Counted from the first letter of the stretch, positions 1 to 8,002 are shown. The stretch is DNA of 32,664 bases from Oscillospiraceae bacterium (GCA_009779295.1 WREN01000003.1:1-32664); one strand, 5' to 3'. A program made the numbers and translations. Notes: generated from the letters alone by a model not told the origin.

Positions 1-124
1 GCGGAACAAATAGAACCGTAGGACTTACGGGGTTAGCTCGTTGGTACTGGGTCGGGTACGATCCTTGAGCGAGAAGCTCCCACTTCAAACGTCGTTAGAC
101 GTTAAGTGGTGAGAGCATGTCACG
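1..124 (+). mobile_element. Right end of an IS200/IS605-family (TnpB-type) element, truncated by the window edge
   Basis: The first ~120 bases carry the stacked hairpins typical of the right end of IS200/IS605 elements. Stem CCACTT (80-85) pairs with AAGTGG (104-109); directly inside it AACGTC (88-93) pairs with GACGTT (98-103) around a GTTA loop. Smaller stems are CCGTA/TACGG (16-20/26-30) and GAGC/GCTC (67-70/76-79). The hairpin is followed by GAGCATGTCAC, which resembles element termini I know from clostridial TnpB elements. Frame 1 reads AEQIEP then a TAG stop (19-21), which could be the last codons of tnpB, but six residues prove nothing. The outer boundary is uncertain, about 120-125. 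The GNAT gene downstream lacks its 5' end, which fits an insertion. The rest of the element would lie left of the window. Confidence 0.68.
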
Positions 125-140
125 GGCAAATACGCCGAAC
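1..140 (+). ncRNA. Probable omega-RNA (reRNA) scaffold and adjoining guide, 5' truncated
   Basis: TnpB proteins use an RNA made from the right end of their own element: a structured scaffold ending at the element boundary, then a guide of roughly 16-20 nt from the flanking DNA. The hairpins at 16-30, 67-79 and 80-109 fit such a scaffold, and the guide would start near 121-125 inside the acetyltransferase coding sequence. The family assignment comes from hairpin position and terminal sequence; the tnpB gene itself cannot be seen. The end coordinate is approximate. Confidence 0.45.
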
Positions 141-497
141 GTAGGATTGAACAATTTGGACGATTCGCGCGAAGGTATCGCGAAATACCTCGCGCGCAAT
201 CCGGCGACTTGCTTCGTTGCGGAAAAAGATGGTGTTATCGTTGGTGTGATTCTCAGCGGTCACGACGGGCGCAGAGGATTTATCTATCACATGGCGGTGG
301 CGCAATCCGAACAGCGGAAAGGAATCGGTACCGCGCTTGTAAACGCTGCGATTTCCGCTCTCGAACATGAAGGCGTAACGAGAGTTATACTCTTTGTGTT
401 CGTGAACAATGAAGCGGGTAACGCTTTTTGGGAGAAAATGGGGTTTATTGTTAGAGACGATTTAGTTTATAGGAATAAAATAATAAAAAATAGCTGA
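117..497 (+). pseudogene. GNAT-family N-acetyltransferase, 5' end removed by the insertion element
   Basis: The frame codes for the core of a GNAT acetyltransferase, which moves an acetyl group from acetyl-CoA to an amine. The acetyl-CoA loop is visible as Q-R-K-G-I-G-T-A near residues 66-73, preceded by a GFIYHMAV strand and followed by NEAGNAFWEKMGF, the usual C-terminal motif. Relatives of this subfamily normally have some 20-25 extra residues (strand 1 and the start of helix 1) before the TPNVGLNNLDDSREG segment. Here the frame opens at an ATG (117) within the terminal GCATGTCAC of the mobile element, with no ribosome binding site. The gene therefore looks broken: the start codon is borrowed and the fold lacks its first elements. 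The 5' remnant should lie on the far side of the element. The stop codon lies within the terminator hairpin at 485-514. A functional short variant is possible but unlikely. Confidence 0.75.
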
Positions 498-514
498 ATA
501 ATCAGTTATTTTTT
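485..514. terminator. Bidirectional hairpin terminator between the GNAT remnant and the carboxypeptidase gene
   Basis: A 13-bp stem pairs 485-497 with 502-514 (one G-T wobble) around an ATAA loop. The outer pairs are A-tract against T-tract, so a U-run follows the stem on either strand. It lies between two convergent genes, and the GNAT stop codon (495-497) is part of the stem. Confidence 0.7.
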
Positions 515-527
515 ATGTACACCTAAC

Positions 528-1544
528 TCACGTATACTCACCGTAAATCGCGACCGCGTCCATGACATGGTACGCGGTTTTATTATCGCCCTCGCCTGCG
601 CCCATCGTAATCAAAATATAATCGTTCCCGCCTATAACGGCATATGTGGCAAGGCACAGGCACGCTTCATTCGTAAAACCTGTCTTGCCGCCGATAATAA
701 ACCCCATATAAAAGTTATTCTGAGAAAAAGCTATGTAAGTCGTATTGCTGAACGTTATACCTTCTTCATGTATATTAGTCGGCGAAGTCGTATAGCTCAT
801 CATTCGCGTGAAAATACTCCGGAACATCTCATTCTTAATCGAATATGTCAGAATCTTTGCCATATCGGAAGCGGTCGTGTAGTGATTCTCATCGTGCAAA
901 CCTGTCACGTTGACGAAATTGGTATTATTACAACCCAATTCCTTTGCCTTCTCGTTCATCAAATCGGCGAATCTGCTCTCCGAACCCGCGACGTAATTCG
1001 CTACCGCTATTGACGCTTCCGCGCCTGACGGCAGCATTACGCCGTACAGCAAATCAATAATCTTCACTTCCTCTTTCGCTTCAAAACCGGCGGTCGCCGC
1101 GTTTTGCCGGAACAGGAAATCGATTATGTCCTGCGTTATGATTATAGTGTCGTCATATTTCGACGGATCGATCCGTTCTATCGCGATGATCGACGTCATG
1201 ATTTTAGTCAGCGAAGCCGGAAAAGCGATGGTGTCAGGATTTTTTTCACAAATAGTTTCGTCTCTGGAGATATTATAAAAAACGGCGTACTTGCTGTGAA
1301 TCTCATCGCCGAGTTGAATCGCCGGGACGATTACTTTAGGTTGCGTAGTGGTTTCAGATTCGCTGAATTCCGCAACGGCGGAGACTTCGCCCGGTGTTTT
1401 TTTATCCGACATATTTACGGCGCATCTTATAACAAAAAATAATATAAAAACTATGAGAAGAATGAAAAGAAACACGTACAAATCGTTATTCTTCTTTTTC
1501 TTTTTTGGTGGAACTCTTCTTGGCATTGACCGCCGGTTATTCAT
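528..1544 (-). CDS. D-alanyl-D-alanine carboxypeptidase (penicillin-binding protein, S11 family)
   Basis: Serine-type DD-carboxypeptidase that trims the terminal D-Ala from peptidoglycan stem peptides outside the membrane. A basic N-terminus (KKKKKNN) precedes one hydrophobic segment at about 22-43, acting as a signal anchor, then a Thr/Ser-rich linker. The three active-site motifs are in order: S-L-T-K (111-114), S-G-A (173-175, where many relatives have S-x-N) and K-T-G (287-289). The protein ends soon after the KTG region, so the extra C-terminal membrane-anchoring domain of DacA-type proteins is absent and anchoring must be N-terminal. The start codon lies within the last codons of the recombinase gene (8-base overlap), so translation is probably coupled and both share a promoter. 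The S11 family is clear; which dac paralogue it is cannot be told. Confidence 0.9.
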   Translation of the reverse strand: MNNRRSMPRRVPPKKKKKNNDLYVFLFILLIVFILFFVIRCAVNMSDKKTPGEVSAVAEFSESETTTQPKVIVPAIQLGDEIHSKYAVFYNISRDETICEKNPDTIAFPASLTKIMTSIIAIERIDPSKYDDTIIITQDIIDFLFRQNAATAGFEAKEEVKIIDLLYGVMLPSGAEASIAVANYVAGSESRFADLMNEKAKELGCNNTNFVNVTGLHDENHYTTASDMAKILTYSIKNEMFRSIFTRMMSYTTSPTNIHEEGITFSNTTYIAFSQNNFYMGFIIGGKTGFTNEACLCLATYAVIGGNDYILITMGAGEGDNKTAYHVMDAVAIYGEYT

Positions 1545-2538
1545 CTTTAGTATCTTCCCCTTTTTTAATTTTTGCGAGCGGATTCATACTCATCGCGTTT
1601 TCCATACTCGCGTCGCTGACGTGCGTATAAATCTGCGTGGTGTTCAACTGCTCGTGACCTAATATATCCTTAAGAACGCGGACGTCAACTTTACCCGTTT
1701 GATACATCAATGTCGCGGCGGTGTGGCGCAGCTTATGAACGGAATAAAATTTATTTCCCAGATCGGCCATATCAAGATACTTTTTAACCATCCATTGCAC
1801 AGTTTTATTACTGATACGTTTGTGAAATTTTGACAGAAACAGCGCGTTTTTGTCTTTAATCTGAACATCATTTGCGCGGATTTGGATATAAGCAGTCAGC
1901 GCTTCCCTGCACGCTTCGTTGAGGTAGATTATCCTTTCTTTATTTCGCTTGCCCAAAATCCTCACCGAACGAAGTTCCTTGTCCAAATCGCTCAGATTTA
2001 TCCCCACAAGTTCCGACAACCGTATGCCGGTATTCAAGAAAACTGTTATAATCGCGTAATCCCGTACAACCGTTTTGGAATGTTCGTCGTTTTTGATAGC
2101 GTCCAGCAAACCGATACTTTCATTAAGAGAAAGATATTTCGGAAGCGAACTCTTGATAGACGGCGATTCAATATCGGCGGCAGGATTTTCTTCCAGCAAT
2201 TTCAATTTTGTTGTCAAATATTTATAAAACGATTTGATTGCCGACAATTTTCTCGCCCTTGTCCGCGAGATGTTCAACCGTTCCGTTGCGGCGTAGTTAA
2301 AAAATTCATAAATTTCCTCACGCGTAACGCTTACGATAAAATCGTTATCGATCCCGCTTATATCGATACCGTTGAAAACTTCTTCGTCCTTCAAATCAAT
2401 CTTCTCGCGGCTGGCTTTTATAAATTTAAAAAACAACGCCAAATCGATCTGATACTGATCAAGGGTCATTTCCGAACGTCCCCGGATCACCCGTTGATAA
2501 TTCAAATAATTGTTTATTAATTGAGGCGCTTCTTGCAA
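1537..2538 (-). CDS. Tyrosine recombinase of the XerC/XerD type
   Basis: Site-specific DNA recombinase. The N-terminal SAM-like core-binding domain covers about 1-120 and the catalytic domain about 135-320. The catalytic set is complete: R173 (TGIRLSEL), K197 (GKRNK), H268-x-x-R271 (HKLRH), H295 (LGHE) and nucleophile Y304 (QIYTHVS). At 333 residues it is longer than the usual ~300 for XerC/D, mainly from an insert at about 42-70 in the N-terminal domain. The start is TTG at 2538, with AAGGAG nine bases upstream; the nearby ATG is out of frame. It is the first gene of an operon with a carboxypeptidase. No attachment site or phage gene is adjacent, so a housekeeping chromosome-dimer role is more likely than an integrase, but the sequence does not decide this. 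Confidence 0.88.
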   Translation of the reverse strand: MQEAPQLINNYLNYQRVIRGRSEMTLDQYQIDLALFFKFIKASREKIDLKDEEVFNGIDISGIDNDFIVSVTREEIYEFFNYAATERLNISRTRARKLSAIKSFYKYLTTKLKLLEENPAADIESPSIKSSLPKYLSLNESIGLLDAIKNDEHSKTVVRDYAIITVFLNTGIRLSELVGINLSDLDKELRSVRILGKRNKERIIYLNEACREALTAYIQIRANDVQIKDKNALFLSKFHKRISNKTVQWMVKKYLDMADLGNKFYSVHKLRHTAATLMYQTGKVDVRVLKDILGHEQLNTTQIYTHVSDASMENAMSMNPLAKIKKGEDTKDE

Positions 2539-2563
2539 AAAGCATCACTCCTTCGTTATTTCT

Positions 2564-2593
2564 ATGATAATGGCAATTTATTGACAACGTCAA
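2564..2593 (-). promoter_or_regulatory. Promoter of the recombinase-carboxypeptidase operon
   Basis: On the minus strand, -35 TTGACG (2593-2588) and -10 TTATCA (2570-2565) are 17 bases apart; TATCAT (2569-2564) at 18 bases is an equally good -10. The recombinase ribosome binding site follows. The -35 region lies in a 17-base tandem repeat (2574-2607). Confidence 0.55.
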
Positions 2594-2607
2594 TTTATTG
2601 ACGATGT
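2574..2607. repeat. Two tandem copies of a 17-base unit in the recombinase promoter
   Basis: CAATTTATTGACAACGT (2574-2590) is followed at once by CAATTTATTGACGATGT (2591-2607), identical at 15 of 17 positions. It covers the -35 of the minus-strand promoter. It may be a paired binding site or a simple slippage duplication. Confidence 0.6.
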
Positions 2608-2645
2608 AATTTTAATGGCTAAAGTGTAAATTTTTATTTTTATTC

Positions 2646-2674
2646 TTGTTTTGTTTATATTCATCTATTAAAAT
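2646..2674 (+). promoter_or_regulatory. Candidate promoter of the small membrane protein gene
   Basis: TTGTTT (2646-2651), 17-base spacer, TAAAAT (2669-2674), about 50 bases before the ATG at 2723. The region is very AT-rich, so chance matches are likely. Confidence 0.35.
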
Positions 2675-2722
2675 AATTATATAAATATATTATTTATAAA
2701 CACTTTTTAAGGATTTGTTCGT

Positions 2723-3268
2723 ATGCTTAATTTTTTAAAGGAAAACTCATACTCAATTGTCAAAATGATGATCTATCAGTTCGGTTTGACGGTATTCGGT
2801 TTCATGCTGTCGATGTCGGTCGGACAAAATGAATTTTTACAGTTGGTCGCAAGTATTTTTGCGATAATATTTTATTTGTTTTTGCTGTATTCCATGACAT
2901 GGACGGTAGGTTCGAAAGATCACGATAAGGTAAGCAACAAGCGCGCTCCGTATGTGCCGGCAAATGGATTATATATGTCGATGGTCGCCAACGCGATTAA
3001 TTTTCTGGCGGGAATATTTATGTTTACCGGCTATATTGTAGGCGGTAAAGAAGGCACGTTGTACGGCGTTTGGAACATGATAACGAAACTGATCCAAGCG
3101 ATGTATTTGGGATTAAGTATAAATATCCCTGATGAATTTCATTTTATCATGTATTTATTAACGCCCTTTCCTGCAATTTTTATCTGCGGGCTTGCGTATT
3201 ATTTAGGGGTAAAAGATATAAGCATATTGAAATTATTAGGAATAAATACAAATAATAAAAAGAAATAA
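2723..3268 (+). CDS. Membrane protein of unknown function, about four transmembrane segments
   Basis: I do not recognise the family. The 181 residues hold about four hydrophobic segments, near 14-34, 38-60, 85-107 and 140-165, with polar links. The loop after segment 2 is charged (SKDHDKVSNKRAPYVPANG) and the C-terminus is basic (NNKKK), so both are probably cytoplasmic. There is no signal peptide and no obvious catalytic motif. The ATG has AAGGA nine bases upstream. The gene sits 92 bases before radA on the same strand; that gap holds no convincing terminator or radA promoter, so the two may be co-transcribed. Confidence 0.72.
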   Translation: MLNFLKENSYSIVKMMIYQFGLTVFGFMLSMSVGQNEFLQLVASIFAIIFYLFLLYSMTWTVGSKDHDKVSNKRAPYVPANGLYMSMVANAINFLAGIFMFTGYIVGGKEGTLYGVWNMITKLIQAMYLGLSINIPDEFHFIMYLLTPFPAIFICGLAYYLGVKDISILKLLGINTNNKKK

Positions 3269-3360
3269 TTATTAGTTTTTAGAATTTTGCACCCGTTTCA
3301 AGCATATATTGTATGAAGTATGTAAGACGCGGGTGATATTATTGAGGATGATGTATAATA

Positions 3361-4746
3361 ATGAAAGCAAGTAAAACTTTGTATGTTTGCACAGAATGTG
3401 ATTATCAGTCGCCGAAATGGCTGGGCAGATGCCCTGAATGTAAGTCGTGGAACACCCTCGAGGAACAAACCGTGCAGAATACGTCTGCTTCAAGTTCTGC
3501 GAGTAAGAAGAATTATCAGATAACGAGCGATTACGAGAGCGTCGCGACGTTGTACGATGAATTAGATTTGCCCGAATATATGCGCAATAATACGGGTCTC
3601 GGCGAATTGGACCGTGTTCTCGGCGGCGGATTGGTGAGCGGTTCGGTCATTTTGTTATCTGGCGAACCAGGTATCGGCAAATCAACATTGCTGACGCAGA
3701 TTTCAGCTTCGCTTGGAGATAACAAAATATTGTATATCTCCGGTGAAGAGTCGAGAAGTCAATTGAAACTGCGCGCGGAACGCCTGAAACTCAAATGCCC
3801 CAATCTTTATGTATTGACTGAAACGAGTATGGAAAACATACTGAACGAGATCAATAAAATTAAACCTGACGTTATAATCGTGGACTCCATTCAAACGGTT
3901 TACAGCGACAATATTTCGTCCGCTCCCGGAAGCATAGCGCAGGTGAAGGAAGCCGCTATGCGTTTTATTAATATCGCCAAAAACGAGAATATTTCGATAA
4001 TTTTAGTGGGTCACGTCAACAAAGAGGGCGGCATCGCGGGGCCGAAAGTGCTTGAGCATATGGTTGACGCTGTTCTATATTTTGAAGGAGAGCGCCAGAA
4101 TACTTACCGCATAATCCGCGCTGTGAAGAATCGTTTCGGCTCGACGAATGAAATCGGCGTGTTCGAAATGACGGAAGTCGGCTTGGTTGAGATTCCAAAC
4201 CCGTCGGAAATGCTGCTCGCGGACAGACCTAAGAATATTTCCGGCAACTGCGCGGTATGTATAATGGAAGGTACACGTCCGATCATCGCGGAAGTGCAGG
4301 CGCTTGCGACAACGACGGTGTTCCCGTCGCCGAAACGCACGTCGAACGGTATCGATTACAACCGGATGTGTTTGCTGCTTGCCGTGCTGGAGAAGCGGTT
4401 CGGGCTGCGGTTTTCGACGAACGACGTCTACATGAACGTCATCGGCGGGTTGAAAATCGAGGAACCTGCGGCCGATCTCGCGATTACGCTTGCGTTGATT
4501 TCAAGTATAAAAGACCAGCCGATCCCCGACAACGTGATTGCGTTCGGCGAAGTAGGACTTGCAGGCGAGTGCCGCGCAATTTCGAATATCGAGCAGCGAA
4601 TCAAGGAAGCGACGAGGCTTGGTTTTAATAAAATCATACTTCCCTACCGTTCGATTGAAAAATTGAAAATTGATATAAAAGATATTGAATTAATCGCGGC
4701 GCGCAGCGTGTTTGATATTATTAAGACGCCGGGGATTCTGACGTGA
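3361..4746 (+). CDS. radA: DNA repair protein RadA (branch migration ATPase)
   Basis: RadA is a RecA-like hexameric helicase that promotes branch migration during recombination repair. All family parts are present: a C4 zinc finger (C10, C13, C24, C27), Walker A G-E-P-G-I-G-K-S-T at about 101-109, Walker B (DVIIVDSIQ) near 173-181, the RadA-specific K-N-R-F-G motif near 256-260, and a C-terminal Lon-protease-like domain from about 280 with the usual GGLKIEEPAADLA segment. The length of 461 is normal. The start is ATG 3361, with only a weak AGG about 13 bases upstream. Its last 26 bases overlap, tail to tail, the end of the lipoprotein gene on the other strand. Confidence 0.97.
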   Translation: MKASKTLYVCTECDYQSPKWLGRCPECKSWNTLEEQTVQNTSASSSASKKNYQITSDYESVATLYDELDLPEYMRNNTGLGELDRVLGGGLVSGSVILLSGEPGIGKSTLLTQISASLGDNKILYISGEESRSQLKLRAERLKLKCPNLYVLTETSMENILNEINKIKPDVIIVDSIQTVYSDNISSAPGSIAQVKEAAMRFINIAKNENISIILVGHVNKEGGIAGPKVLEHMVDAVLYFEGERQNTYRIIRAVKNRFGSTNEIGVFEMTEVGLVEIPNPSEMLLADRPKNISGNCAVCIMEGTRPIIAEVQALATTTVFPSPKRTSNGIDYNRMCLLLAVLEKRFGLRFSTNDVYMNVIGGLKIEEPAADLAITLALISSIKDQPIPDNVIAFGEVGLAGECRAISNIEQRIKEATRLGFNKIILPYRSIEKLKIDIKDIELIAARSVFDIIKTPGILT

Positions 4747-5080
4747 TGTAGGTTGTAATTTCATCCGTTAGGACATCGTAAAAATACTTTCCCGAAAACT
4801 CGCTCATATCATTTTCTAAATACCAAGTGAACGAAACTTCAATAATTGTACTGCTTATCCAGCGCTGCGGTGTGAAATATGGGTCAGGACGATTTTTATC
4901 AGGGACAGCTTCGGGGTATAAAATTAATAATTCTGAATCCAAACCATATCCTTCAATAAAATATTTGCCGTCTGTTGAGTATTCACTCCTTACTCTCTCT
5001 GCTTCTTCTTCCTTGCCCCTGCACGCCAAAACCGCAAATATCATTATAAATGCCAATCCAATTAGTAAAATTTTTTTCAT
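4721..5080 (-). CDS. Small lipoprotein of unknown function
   Basis: The 119-residue product has a type II signal peptide: MKK, a hydrophobic stretch, then lipobox V-L-A-C with the lipidated Cys at 20. The mature part is about 100 residues, rich in aromatic and acidic residues, with short strand-like repeats (KYFIEGYG, TIIEVSFTWYLEND, KYFYDVLTDE). This would suit a small beta-rich domain on the outer face of the membrane. No family was recognised. GGAG lies just before the ATG. It is the last gene of the minus-strand operon, three bases after the DUF6886 gene, and its 3' end overlaps radA by 26 bases with no terminator hairpin visible. Confidence 0.75.
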   Translation of the reverse strand: MKKILLIGLAFIMIFAVLACRGKEEEAERVRSEYSTDGKYFIEGYGLDSELLILYPEAVPDKNRPDPYFTPQRWISSTIIEVSFTWYLENDMSEFSGKYFYDVLTDEITTYITSESPAS

Positions 5081-5083
5081 TTT

Positions 5084-5608
5084 TCACTCCATTTTCGGTT
5101 TCGCGTTTCTCATACGGCAAAAGGAAAAATTCAAAGTTGAGTCCAAAATTGCGTCACGCAATTCCCACAAATTGTTTAGAATCCTGACCTCAACGTTCCG
5201 TTTGAACAATTCTTCATATAAATTGTCATATTTAGTTACTGAAATTGGGATTTCCGTTTTATCGCTTACATAAAAGCTCGCGGTTTCATCATAATAAAAG
5301 TTTACGGGATCGAATTCATAAACATATAAAGTCGTTTCCAACATTCTAACGTGCCAGTCATTTTCAATCGCGACACAATGACGCGACGAAAATGGGGAGG
5401 AAAAGAACTTCGCAATATCTTCCTGCGTCGTATCTTCCTTAACGCGGTAAGTTACACGCGGGCAATCGCGCGGGGTCAGCCAATTCGGGAGAGCAGGTTC
5501 GGTTAACGACCACACCAACCCCTTTGACTTGTCCATATCTTCCCTTGTCGGAATCCGCGGGACAAACTTGTCAATATTCGGCTCCTCACTGACGTGAAAC
5601 AATTTCAT
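5084..5608 (-). CDS. DUF6886-family protein
   Basis: The product matches my recollection of the DUF6886 family: it opens with KLFHVSEEPNI, carries LPNWLTPRDCPRVTY in the first third and ends with SFCRMRNAKPK; other family hallmarks are HCVAIEN and the LYVYEFDP segment. No function is established for this family; the length (174 residues) is normal and there is no signal peptide or membrane segment, so it is cytoplasmic. I place the start at ATG 5608 rather than at the upstream in-frame ATG 5644, because GGGAGGG lies ten bases before 5608 and family members begin at this MKLFHVSEEP. The gene then overlaps the end of the upstream AI-2E-type gene by 23 bases, which implies co-transcription and coupled translation. 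Confidence 0.82.
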   Translation of the reverse strand: MKLFHVSEEPNIDKFVPRIPTREDMDKSKGLVWSLTEPALPNWLTPRDCPRVTYRVKEDTTQEDIAKFFSSPFSSRHCVAIENDWHVRMLETTLYVYEFDPVNFYYDETASFYVSDKTEIPISVTKYDNLYEELFKRNVEVRILNNLWELRDAILDSTLNFSFCRMRNAKPKME

Positions 5609-6776
5609 CGTTAATTTGCCCTCCCGTATAATGTAACGTTTCATGCGGCATTTCTTTCTTCTTCAACCGCCGTTCGACCAATTCTTTAAACAATGTATAA
5701 ATCACCGTAAATATCGGTACGCCGAAGAACAACCCGAACAATCCGAAGAATCCGCCCATGAAGATTATCGCGGTCAGTACCCACAACGCCGACAATCCGT
5801 TCTTCTCACTCAATATCCGCGGCTCGATGAGATTGCTGTCAAGTTGTTGCAATCCGATAACTATTAACGCGAACCATATGACTTTCGCCGGGTCGGCGAT
5901 GAAGATTATAAATACCCCGAACAGTGCGCCGATGTAGATTCCGATGAACGGTATGAATGCGGTCACACCGATCACGACGCTCACGATAGGCGCGTAAGGC
6001 ATTCCGAATAGAGTCATCAGCAGGAAGCACAACAACCCTAAGAATATCGAATCCAATGATTTCCCCACTACGAATTCGTTGAATACTTTGTTGATCAAGC
6101 TCATTATTTTCAAGAAAAAATTATAACCTTCATCCGGAAAAACCGCTCTGGATAATTTTCTAACCTGCGCCCAAACGACGTCTTTTGAAACTAAAAAGTA
6201 TACCGAAAACACCATTCCGAGGAAAATATTTATCGTTTCTTTGACGAAAGTTCCTAAGAAGTTCAAAATATACGGTGTAATATTTTCAAAAAACGTATAT
6301 GAATTCGCAACCAATCCCTGCAATGCGTCGATGACTTTCTCATACTGTTCCGCGAAAAGCTCAGACGAACCGGCCATTTCTTCGATCCAATTCTGCGCGT
6401 AACTCACGTAGCCGCCGACTTTCGATTCCAAATCGGTGTAGCTTTCGATTATCTGCGGCACTATTATAAATCCGAAGAACGTTATAACCGACAGTGCGAT
6501 TATATAAGTGAGGATTATCGCGAACAATCTCTTGAGTTTGAGACGTTTTTTAATAAAGAATAATAATCTTTTCTCACATAAATTCGTAAGCGGCGCAAGC
6601 ATAAACGCGAAAATAAACGCGTAAATCAACGGCTTGCAAACGTTGTAAACAGTTTTAACAGTGTTTAAAATAAAATCGAAATTAATGAAAATCAATCCGC
6701 AAAAGATCGTAAAGATTATGAAAACCATTACGTAAACGGCGATAGTATTATATTTTTCGTTGTCAAATATCTTCAT
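5586..6776 (-). CDS. AI-2E family transporter (PF01594), second of a tandem pair
   Basis: Polytopic membrane protein of the AI-2E/YdiK/PerM family; members are assigned roles in autoinducer-2 export, sodium-proton exchange or unknown transport. The fold is visible: a first pair of segments near 10-32 and 40-65, a long amphipathic periplasmic part (about 100-165), then a C-terminal block of hydrophobic helices with the hallmark PFIGIYIGALFG and Q-Q-L-D-S-N-L-I-E-P-R-I-L motifs near 270-320. At 396 residues it is full length. The ATG at 6776 has AGGAGG just upstream, and both lie inside the last codons of the preceding paralogue (14-base overlap). It resembles the preceding gene product throughout, so the pair probably arose by duplication. 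The substrate cannot be inferred. Confidence 0.9.
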   Translation of the reverse strand: MKIFDNEKYNTIAVYVMVFIIFTIFCGLIFINFDFILNTVKTVYNVCKPLIYAFIFAFMLAPLTNLCEKRLLFFIKKRLKLKRLFAIILTYIIALSVITFFGFIIVPQIIESYTDLESKVGGYVSYAQNWIEEMAGSSELFAEQYEKVIDALQGLVANSYTFFENITPYILNFLGTFVKETINIFLGMVFSVYFLVSKDVVWAQVRKLSRAVFPDEGYNFFLKIMSLINKVFNEFVVGKSLDSIFLGLLCFLLMTLFGMPYAPIVSVVIGVTAFIPFIGIYIGALFGVFIIFIADPAKVIWFALIVIGLQQLDSNLIEPRILSEKNGLSALWVLTAIIFMGGFFGLFGLFFGVPIFTVIYTLFKELVERRLKKKEMPHETLHYTGGQINDEIVSRQ

Positions 6777-7989
6777 TATGATCCTCCTCAGAGGGTTTAT
6801 AATCCTCCGTGTTTATTGGCAATTCTTTCTTCGCGAGCCGTTTTTCAGCGAACGATTTCAATACGGCGTACAGCACGGCGAAGATCGGTACGCCGATGAA
6901 CATGCCGACGATGCCGTACAGGCCGCCCATTACGATAATCGCCACAATGACCCACATCGCGCTCAAGCCAGTCTTATTGCCCAAAATCTTCGGTCCGAGA
7001 ATGTTGCCGTCTAACTGCTGGATGACGACGATGATGATAGTGAACCAAATCGTGTACGCCGGATCGGCGATGAAAATTATAAATGCGCTCGGAATCGCGC
7101 CTATGAACGGTCCAAAGAACGGTATGACGTTCGTAACGCCGACAATCAGCGCGACTAATGGGTAGTACGGCATGTTTATGAGCGCGAGTATCACGAAAGT
7201 AACCACGCCGACGATAACTGATTCCAAGATTTTCCCGACAATAAACCCGCCGAAAGTTTTATCCGTGAACTTTCCGAATTCTACAATCTTCTCAACGTTT
7301 GTTTTCTTTATAAACGCGTACATGGTCTTCTGTATTTGCGCGTTCAATTTCTCTTTTGAGGCTAAGAAGTATATCGAAAATATTATCCCGAGCAGCACAT
7401 TTATAAATTGACCGAATATATTAATTACGAAATTTGAAATATAAGGAGTTATGTTTTGTATTACGACATATGTACCCTGTAATATTTCTACAAGGCTGTC
7501 AGTAATTTTATTGATGTCAACAAATTCTATAATCCTGTCATATATTGTTTTTATTAAAGCTGACGATTCTGCCAAATTTTCGATAAGCGCTTGAGTCGAA
7601 TTAAAATAATCAACCAGTTTCGCCTGCAAATCGTTATAACTTGACACGATCTGCGGTACGACCAGCGCGATGAACAAAACAAAAATTATCGTAAACAACA
7701 GATATGTTATAACCATCGATAAAATTCTTTTCAATTTTTTATGCGGTTTTTTACGCTCGATAAATTTAAATTTCGACTCGCAGAATTTCATCAGCGGGTT
7801 AAACAGATACGCGATGATAAAGCCGTACATCAGCGGGCTGGCTAACCGAAAGAACCTGCTAATGAAATCGATTATATATTTAAAATTGATGCACGCAAAA
7901 ACCAGCAGTACGCTGACCGCCGAAATAATACACGCGTATACCGTTATCGTAAGGTATTTTTTATCCCAGTTAATTTTCAAAAAGTTCAC
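6763..7989 (-). CDS. AI-2E family transporter (PF01594), first of a tandem pair
   Basis: Same family as its downstream neighbour. Paired N-terminal helices occupy about 12-35 and 48-65, then a third near 92-113, a long soluble stretch with NITPYISNFVINIFGQ, and a C-terminal helical block with VIPFFGPFIGAIPSAF and Q-Q-L-D-G-N-I-L-G-P-K-I-L. The C-terminus is a charged tail ending EEDHNEDI, whose codons also supply the ribosome binding site and start codon of the next gene. The longest reading starts at GTG 7989 without a good binding site; an in-frame TTG at 7980 has GGGGTG six bases upstream and may be the true start. It is the first gene of a four-gene operon. Confidence 0.9.
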   Translation of the reverse strand: MNFLKINWDKKYLTITVYACIISAVSVLLVFACINFKYIIDFISRFFRLASPLMYGFIIAYLFNPLMKFCESKFKFIERKKPHKKLKRILSMVITYLLFTIIFVLFIALVVPQIVSSYNDLQAKLVDYFNSTQALIENLAESSALIKTIYDRIIEFVDINKITDSLVEILQGTYVVIQNITPYISNFVINIFGQFINVLLGIIFSIYFLASKEKLNAQIQKTMYAFIKKTNVEKIVEFGKFTDKTFGGFIVGKILESVIVGVVTFVILALINMPYYPLVALIVGVTNVIPFFGPFIGAIPSAFIIFIADPAYTIWFTIIIVVIQQLDGNILGPKILGNKTGLSAMWVIVAIIVMGGLYGIVGMFIGVPIFAVLYAVLKSFAEKRLAKKELPINTEDYKPSEEDHNEDI

Positions 7990-8002
7990 CCCGTTTCTCT
8001 CT

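Noticed and set aside
567..1013. Open frame opposite the carboxypeptidase gene
   Set aside because: It is antisense to a gene with complete catalytic motifs and shows no recognisable protein features. Similar long antisense frames elsewhere were dropped for the same reason.
3290..3335. Possible hairpin CACCCG/CGGGTG before radA
   Set aside because: Six base pairs around a 34-base loop with no U-tract; too weak to call a terminator or a leader structure.
4721..4746. Frameshift or truncation at the radA-lipoprotein junction
   Set aside because: RadA has normal length and ending, and the lipoprotein reads cleanly to its stop, so a simple 26-base convergent overlap is enough.
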